The notes beneath the pieces were generated by a model. The model worked only from the letters and a program-made list of their open reading frames with translations, did not search any database and was not told where the DNA came from. From the NCBI RefSeq assembly GCF_000763905.1, contig NZ_JRKN01000029.1, positions 1 through 37,082 on the forward strand: a stretch of DNA of 37,082 bases. Direction: 5' to 3'. Below, piece by piece: positions 32,386 through 37,082 of the stretch; position 1 is the first letter of the stretch, and the number at the start of each line of letters is the position of its first letter. Position numbers and translations under genes: made by a program. This DNA is from Paracoccus halophilus. Lineage in GTDB: Bacteria; Pseudomonadota; Alphaproteobacteria; Rhodobacterales; Rhodobacteraceae.

Positions 32386-32759
32386 CCCTGGATCGTCGTG
32401 CCAAGGCCCTTGCTCTTCTTGAGCAACTCGATCCTGACGCCCCAACGCGAGTTGCCGCCAATCTGGACGCGCTGTCGGATGACTTCCTCGAAATCATTCT
32501 CGGCTTCTCATTTGCGGACATCGTGTCTCGTCCGGGCATCGACCTTCGCACCCGCGAGATGCTGACTGTCTCGGCTTTGATGGCGATGGGGACGGCGCCG
32601 GGACAGCTGGAATTCCATATCCGTGCGGCTTTGAATACCGGCGTCACCCGCGAAGAGATCATCGAGATCCTTCTTCAGATAGCGGTCTATGCCGGTGTCC
32701 CTGCCTGCATGAATGGCATCTCTGCCGCCAAAAAAGCTTTCGCCTCTCAAGCGGTCTGA
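32382..32759 (+). CDS. Carboxymuconolactone decarboxylase-family protein
   Basis: This 125-residue, all-helical CMD-family protein has [21 protein letters not shown] and [37 protein letters not shown]. It lacks the CxxC pair of peroxidase-type AhpD proteins (only one Cys, in PACMNG), so it is closer to decarboxylase-like members. Such proteins frequently sit beside aldo-keto reductases and MFS exporters in small-molecule detoxification operons. It is coupled to the reductase gene by an ATGA overlap. Confidence 0.88.
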   Translation: MTLDRRAKALALLEQLDPDAPTRVAANLDALSDDFLEIILGFSFADIVSRPGIDLRTREMLTVSALMAMGTAPGQLEFHIRAALNTGVTREEIIEILLQIAVYAGVPACMNGISAAKKAFASQAV

Positions 32760-32817
32760 CATCTCCGGACTGTTTGTTCGGGGCCGCTAGACCTTCCAAT
32801 TCCAAGGTTCAATTCAA

Positions 32818-34011
32818 ATGCAAGAACAAGAAGAACGCCCTTCGTGGCGAAACTGGCTGGCTGTCGGCGTCCTGGGGGTCGGATCATTTGCGATCGTCAC
32901 CACGGAACTGGCACCTATCGGTCTGCTGACTCCGATAGCAGGCGATCTGGGCGAGAGCGAAGCCAGAGTCGGCCTGATCGTTACCGGCTACGCCTGGATC
33001 GCTGCCGCTGGCGCATTGATTTCGGCAATGGCATTGGGACAGATGCCCCGGAAGCCGCTTCTCGTGGCGCTGATGCTTGTGCTGGCATTGTCCAGTGCCG
33101 TAGCGGCCATGACCACGACCTTCCCGGCGCTTTTCGGTGCCAGAATAATTGGCGCGGTGGCTCACGGCATCTTCTGGGCGATGATCGGGACGCTCGGTGC
33201 GCAGATCGTTCCGGCCAGGCATGTCGGCATTGCAACATCGATTATTTTCGGCGGCGTGTCGGCAGCCAGTGTTCTGGGTGTTCCCTTGGCGGGAATGATC
33301 GGCCACCTCGATAGCTGGCGAACGGCGTTTGGCTGTATCGCCGCACTATCTTTTGTAACCGCCGCCGCAATTGTCTTTTCCGTGCCGCGAGTTCAAGCCA
33401 CTTCGCCGGTAGGTAGAAAAGCTCTTTCGGCCATTGCCCGAGATCCGGTGTTTCTTCGAATTTACGGTGCAACAGCTTGTGCGATAACGGCGCATTTTGC
33501 TGCATTCACCTATATCGAACCATTGCTTTCCGACAGTCTGCATATGCCACCGAATACATTGTACGCGCTCCTTTTTGCGTTCGGTGTAGCCGGTCTCCTT
33601 GGCAATGTGCTTACCGGTGTCTTCGTGGACCGCTACCTCAAAGAGCTCGTATCGGGGGCGCTCGCGTTGATGGCGTTATGTCTGGGTGGAATTGGATCGA
33701 TCGGTGGTGACGCAGGCGCGGTTATCGTCGGTATCCTACTGGTTGGCTGGGGAATCGGTGTTGCGGCTGTCTTCGTCGGTTTTCAGACTTGGATTCTACG
33801 CGCAGCGGGTGACGCGGCACTTCCCGCATCCGCAATATATGTTGCGATTTTCAATGCGGCGATTGGTACAGGCGCGTTGCTGGGTTCGATTGTTATTTCC
33901 TTCACCAATCTTGGCGGCCTCATGATGGTCGCAGCGGTCGCGCTCACCGCCAGCCTCATACCCGTGGCTTTGTTGTCGAACCCGGCCGCTTTGCAGTCGC
34001 CCGGACAATAG
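32818..34011 (+). CDS. MFS exporter (DHA1/AraJ-like)
   Basis: This 397-residue inner-membrane protein has twelve predicted helices. Family signs are FAIVTTELAPIGLLTPIAGDLG in helix 1, the motif-A-like loop GQMPRKPLL, ARIIGAVAHGIFWAMIGTLGAQIVP, and GVPLAGMIGHLDSWRTAFG (motif C region). DHA1-type antiporters export drugs, sugars or arabinose-like compounds using the proton gradient. It lies 58 bp after the CMD-like gene and may share its operon. No strong Shine-Dalgarno is visible before the ATG. The substrate cannot be told. Confidence 0.9.
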   Translation: MQEQEERPSWRNWLAVGVLGVGSFAIVTTELAPIGLLTPIAGDLGESEARVGLIVTGYAWIAAAGALISAMALGQMPRKPLLVALMLVLALSSAVAAMTTTFPALFGARIIGAVAHGIFWAMIGTLGAQIVPARHVGIATSIIFGGVSAASVLGVPLAGMIGHLDSWRTAFGCIAALSFVTAAAIVFSVPRVQATSPVGRKALSAIARDPVFLRIYGATACAITAHFAAFTYIEPLLSDSLHMPPNTLYALLFAFGVAGLLGNVLTGVFVDRYLKELVSGALALMALCLGGIGSIGGDAGAVIVGILLVGWGIGVAAVFVGFQTWILRAAGDAALPASAIYVAIFNAAIGTGALLGSIVISFTNLGGLMMVAAVALTASLIPVALLSNPAALQSPGQ

Positions 34012-34068
34012 GTGTGCCGCATCAAAGTTGCGTCACGGATTCTGAAACAAAACTCGCGGAGAATATGT

Positions 34069-35040
34069 ATGGATACTGTAGTCCTCATGACCGGCGTCGG
34101 CGGTGTCGAAAAATTGGAGGTTTCTCAAATCTCGTCGGAACAGCCGGGGCCTGGCATGGTGCGGATAAGAAACCTCGCTATCGGCGTGAACTTCATCGAC
34201 ATCTATCACCGGACTGGCCTTTATCCCCTCTCTTTACCTGCCACCCTCGGCGTCGAGGCCGCGGGAGTAGTGGAAGCTTTGGGCGAAGGTGTCACTGGCT
34301 TTTCGATCGGGGATCGCGTTGCCTATGCCGGTGCGCCGGTCGGCGCTTATGCAACTGCGCGCTCTTTGCCGGTTTCCCGGCTCATCAAACTGCCGGACGG
34401 TATAGAGTTTCGCAGCGCAGCGGCGTCGATGCTCAAAGGGCTGACTGCCCATATGCTGCTGACCCGCACCTATGCCGTTGAACGTGGAACGACCATTCTT
34501 ATACACGGTGCTGCTGGCGGCCTGGGTTCGATCCTCGTGCGTTGGGCGAAACACATTGGAGCCACGGTCATCGGCACGGCAGGGTCGGAAGGAAAGGCCG
34601 ACATCGCGCGATCCTACGGTGCGGATCATATCATCGTCGGGAGAAATGCTGATCTTGTGTCCGAGGTCGGATCGCTGACCCAAGGCGTCGGTGTAGATTT
34701 TGCCGTCGACGGGATCGGTGGTGATACGCTGCTTAGAAGCCTGGCTTGCACCCGGCGCTTCGGCACGGTCGCAAGCATCGGTCAGGCAGCCGGACCTATT
34801 CCGTCACTTGCGGTAGAGGATATCGGTCCCATCCGTTCGTTGTCGCTCGCTCGGCCAAGTGTGATGGCTTATGCCGCCGACCTGCCAGCCTATCATCGTG
34901 CAGCCGAAGCTTTGCTCGAAATGATGCAGAAAGGCGTCTGCGCCGAGATTGGGGGCGAGTATCCTCTGGCCGACGCGGCGCAGGCTCAATCCGATCTTGA
35001 AGCCGGTCGCACGACCGGAAGCCTCTTGCTGATACCGTAG
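34069..35040 (+). CDS. Quinone oxidoreductase-like (MDR family)
   Basis: This 323-residue, zinc-free medium-chain dehydrogenase/reductase has an N-terminal GroES-like part (IDIYHRTGLYPLSLPATLGVEAAGVVEALGEGV) and a Rossmann domain with the NADPH motif HGAAGGLGSILVRWAKHIGATVIGT and YGADHII. It lacks the structural zinc Cys cluster and resembles QorA, an NADPH quinone reductase. ATG 34069 has GGAGA upstream; an earlier in-frame ATG at 34012 starts on the base after the MFS stop and would add 19 unlikely residues. It probably ends the reductase-CMD-MFS-Qor operon, perhaps for quinone or carbonyl stress. Confidence 0.9.
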   Translation: MDTVVLMTGVGGVEKLEVSQISSEQPGPGMVRIRNLAIGVNFIDIYHRTGLYPLSLPATLGVEAAGVVEALGEGVTGFSIGDRVAYAGAPVGAYATARSLPVSRLIKLPDGIEFRSAAASMLKGLTAHMLLTRTYAVERGTTILIHGAAGGLGSILVRWAKHIGATVIGTAGSEGKADIARSYGADHIIVGRNADLVSEVGSLTQGVGVDFAVDGIGGDTLLRSLACTRRFGTVASIGQAAGPIPSLAVEDIGPIRSLSLARPSVMAYAADLPAYHRAAEALLEMMQKGVCAEIGGEYPLADAAQAQSDLEAGRTTGSLLLIP

Positions 35041-35049
35041 GGCACCTCA

Positions 35050-36021
35050 ATGCGTAGGCGGAGGAGCAACATTACAGAAAGCGCAGAGCTGAGAAGTGCT
35101 ATTCTTGGCGTTCGCGTTCCGATGGTCGCTTTGGTCCAGGCGCTCGCGGTCGCAGAGTATCTCAGCTTCCACCGTGCAGCGCAGGCGCTCGGCACCAGCC
35201 AGTCAAGCGTCAGCTCACGGATAAAGGCGCTGGAGGAAGATTTGGGCGTCGTCCTCTTCGACCGTAACACGCGCGGCGTCCGCGTGACTGAAGCTGGCCG
35301 ACGTTTCGTCGATCATGTCGAGGACGCGATGGGCATCCTGGACCGTGCCATCAAGACGGCGGGGATGCAAGCGTGCGGAAAGGACAGCATGCTTCGCATC
35401 GGCATCCACGCCCTCACGCCGGGCTGCTTTCTAGACCGACTGCTGGAGCGGTTTCATACCAAGAATCCCGGCGTTCAACTGCATATCACCGAGGGCACGG
35501 CGCGTGATGGGCAAAACATGGTGCGAGAAAGCAGGCTTGATGTTGCCTTTATGGCCTGCACCCACCAAATCCCGGATCTCAATTCCCGCGTCATCTGGCG
35601 GGATCGCTTGATGGTGGCGCTGCCGGTGAAGCATCCCTTGGCAGCACAATCGGATGTGGAGTGGCAGCAGCTTGCGAGCGAAACCTTCCTTGTTCGCCAT
35701 GGTGGGACCGGTCCACAGGTTCATGACCTTATTGTGCTTCGCTCGGCCGGGAAATGGCCAACGCCTACGATCCGCCGCGTCGATACTGGCCGCAGCGCGC
35801 TGTTGTCGGTGATTGCTTCCGGGCATGGTGTCTCGCTTTTTGTTGAGGAAACCGCGGCGGCGTGCACGCCAAATCTGATTTTCCTTCCAGTGGTTGACGA
35901 GCCCGAAGCCATCCCATTTTCGGCCATCTGGTCGCCCCACAACCGAGATCCCGCACTATTGAATTTACTCACGCTGGCGACACAGATGGGCCGCACAAAG
36001 CCGAAGTTTGATTCGCGATAG
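35050..36021 (+). CDS. LysR-family transcriptional regulator
   Basis: This 323-residue protein has a basic N-terminal extension (MRRRRSNITESAELRSA), an HTH at about 25-85 (LVQALAVAEYLSFHRAAQALGTSQSSVSSRIKALEEDLGVVLFDR) and a substrate-binding domain with IGIHALTPGCFLDRLL, DVAFMACTHQIPD, RDRLMVALPVKHPLA and SVIASGHGVSLFVEE. It is in the same direction as the quinone oxidoreductase gene, 9 bp after its stop, so it may control this operon from its end. It is the last gene of the cargo island. Confidence 0.9.
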   Translation: MRRRRSNITESAELRSAILGVRVPMVALVQALAVAEYLSFHRAAQALGTSQSSVSSRIKALEEDLGVVLFDRNTRGVRVTEAGRRFVDHVEDAMGILDRAIKTAGMQACGKDSMLRIGIHALTPGCFLDRLLERFHTKNPGVQLHITEGTARDGQNMVRESRLDVAFMACTHQIPDLNSRVIWRDRLMVALPVKHPLAAQSDVEWQQLASETFLVRHGGTGPQVHDLIVLRSAGKWPTPTIRRVDTGRSALLSVIASGHGVSLFVEETAAACTPNLIFLPVVDEPEAIPFSAIWSPHNRDPALLNLLTLATQMGRTKPKFDSR

Positions 36022-36175
36022 TCCACCGTGAACGGTGCCGGAATAGCGCCGCCGTCACCCATCCGATTTGCCGCCGATAGTATTCGGCAGCCCTATGGCC
36101 ACACCTTGGCTGTTGCACTTCCCGAAAACGCCCATTCTCTGATCGGCTCCGTCTCTTTTGCCGATTGGAATCTAT

Positions 36176-36958
36176 ATGCGTGGAGGGCGAATACTCTGGG
36201 GCCAGATCATTGTCGTCTTCACCATCGTCGTGGTGATGGTCTGGGCTGCAACGCAATGGGTGGCTTTCCGGCTCGGCTTCCAGCCAAAGCTCGGCAATCC
36301 CTGGTTCGATGTTGCGGGATGGCCGTTCTATTATCCACCGGCCTTCTTCTGGTGGTGGTTTTCCTATGACGCCTATGCGCCCGGCATCTTTACCGAAGGC
36401 GCGTTCATCGCCACGTCCGGGGCGGTTCTTGCCATAGCTGCCGCCTTCTTCATGTCGATCATCCGGGCAAGGGAAGCCCGCAATGTTGCCACCTACGGTT
36501 CGGCGCGATGGGCCGAGGATAAGGAAATCCATGCGGCCGGATTGCTCGGCCCCGATGGCGTCGTGTTGGGGCGGCACAGCAAGGATTATCTTCGTCATGA
36601 CGGCCCCGAGCATGTGCTGTGCTTTGCGCCAACCCGATCCGGCAAGGGCGTGGGCCTCGTCGTGCCGACGTTGCTGACCTGGCCGGGAAGTTGCATTGTC
36701 CATGACATCAAGGGCGAGAACTGGAATCTGACCGCAGGTTTCCGGTCCCGTCATGGCCGCGTCCTGCTGTTCGATCCGACCAATGTGCACTCGGCAGCTT
36801 ACAACCCGCTTCTGGAAGTGCGGCAAGGTGAATGGGAAGTCCGTGATGTGCAGAACATCGCGGATATTCTCGTTGATCCCGAAGGCAGCCTCGACAAACG
36901 TAACCATTGGGAAAAGACCTCGCACAGCCTGCTCGTCGGCGCGATCCTGCATGTTTGT
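36176..36958 (+). pseudogene. traG: TraG/VirD4 coupling protein, 5' part, disrupted
   Basis: The frame starts MRGGRILWGQIIVVFTIVVV. It has two to three membrane segments (about 8-30, 50-62 and 75-96), then ATYGSARWAEDKEI, the Walker A region CFAPTRSGKGVGLVVPTLL (about 149-167), KGENWNLTAGFRS, VLLFDPTN and HSLLVGAILHV, before homology stops. TraG/VirD4 is the ATPase that brings the relaxase-DNA complex to the secretion channel. About 261 of the usual 600 or more residues remain before an IS21-like end starts; the frame then runs on through IS sequence. The 154 bp from the cargo edge to the start (36022-36175) show no gene. The 3' part of traG may lie beyond the window. Confidence 0.9.
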
Positions 36959-37082
36959 TGTTCGGCGTGGAATAAGGACCCCGCTTCTGGGGTGATCGGC
37001 GTCCAAAAGGGACCCCACCGACCGGGGGTTGGGTCCATTGTGTTTCCGATGATTATCGGAGGCCTTGAGCGGGATGTTGATC
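36959..37082. mobile_element. IS21-like insertion sequence, one terminus
   Basis: TraG homology ends at about 36956. From TGTTCGGCG (36959) on there are two direct repeats of about 22 bp, TCGGCGTGGAATAAGGACCCC (36962-36982) and TCGGCGTCCAAAAGGGACCCC (36996-37016), about 34 bp apart. Multiple direct transposase-binding repeats inside the end are typical of IS21-family elements. No transposase gene can be read before the window ends; a start at 37074 (ATGTTGATC) behind GGAGG is possible. Confidence 0.65.

Noticed and set aside
1..37082. CRISPR array, tRNA or rRNA genes
   Set aside because: I found no regularly spaced repeat series with unique spacers and no cloverleaf or rRNA-like sequence.

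Overview
The window looks like accessory DNA from an alphaproteobacterium, most likely a sphingomonad. The GC content is high, codon use is strongly GC-biased, and the genes belong to families typical of sphingomonad and rhizobial integrative and conjugative elements (ICEs) or plasmids: ArdC, DUF2958, a long ParB, a strawberry-notch helicase, a toprim protein, DUF2493, DUF736, DUF6499/DUF2285, an RdfS-type excisionase, an RPA-type RepA, ParA, DUF2840, TraF, a DUF3363 relaxase and TraG. The taxon is inferred from gene content; no rRNA or housekeeping gene is present.

Layout. 1-1417: a truncated ardC, an intact DUF2958 gene and the 5' end of a parB gene. 1418-2000: a scrapyard of integrase, IS3 and IS5 fragments. 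2125-5716: a stress cassette of an MgtE magnesium transporter, a baeRF-type protein and a tandem universal stress protein. 5806-10856: a second, complete parB whose first 522 bp repeat the first copy, then small genes of unknown function. 11014-17606: a very large methyltransferase/strawberry-notch helicase, a toprim protein and a DUF2493 protein. 17758-19450: a small membrane protein, DUF736 and a dead vapC toxin remnant. 19613-21446: a regulatory module resembling the FseA/QseM/RdfS excision control of the Mesorhizobium symbiosis ICE, including an apparent +1 ribosomal frameshift between the DUF6499 and DUF2285 parts of the activator. 21447-27968: a tightly overlapping replication, partition and mobilisation run (repA with a probable internal oriV, parA, a ribbon-helix-helix gene, DUF2840, traF, DUF736, a lytic transglycosylase, a small gene and relaxase rlxS). 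27965-36021: a metabolic and transport cargo island (MocR regulator and EamA exporter; LysR, aldo-keto reductase and carboxymuconolactone-decarboxylase-like protein; MFS exporter, quinone oxidoreductase and LysR). 36176-36958: the 5' part of traG, broken by an IS21-like end at about 36959.

How it fits together. FseA, made by frameshifting, should activate rdfS, while the QseM-like DUF2285 protein should restrain it. RdfS would drive excision. RepA, ParA and the RHH protein could maintain the excised circle. RlxS, TraF, the transglycosylase and TraG belong to DNA processing and transfer. ParB, the methyltransferase-helicase and the toprim protein probably support establishment in a new host. 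The traG break suggests this copy can no longer transfer unaided.

The most interesting signals are non-coding: a family of GAGAGAG-loop leader hairpins before four genes, a second two-hairpin leader family whose stems covary between two loci, a structured 144-nt element between qseM and rdfS, a candidate oriV inside repA and a candidate oriT before rlxS.
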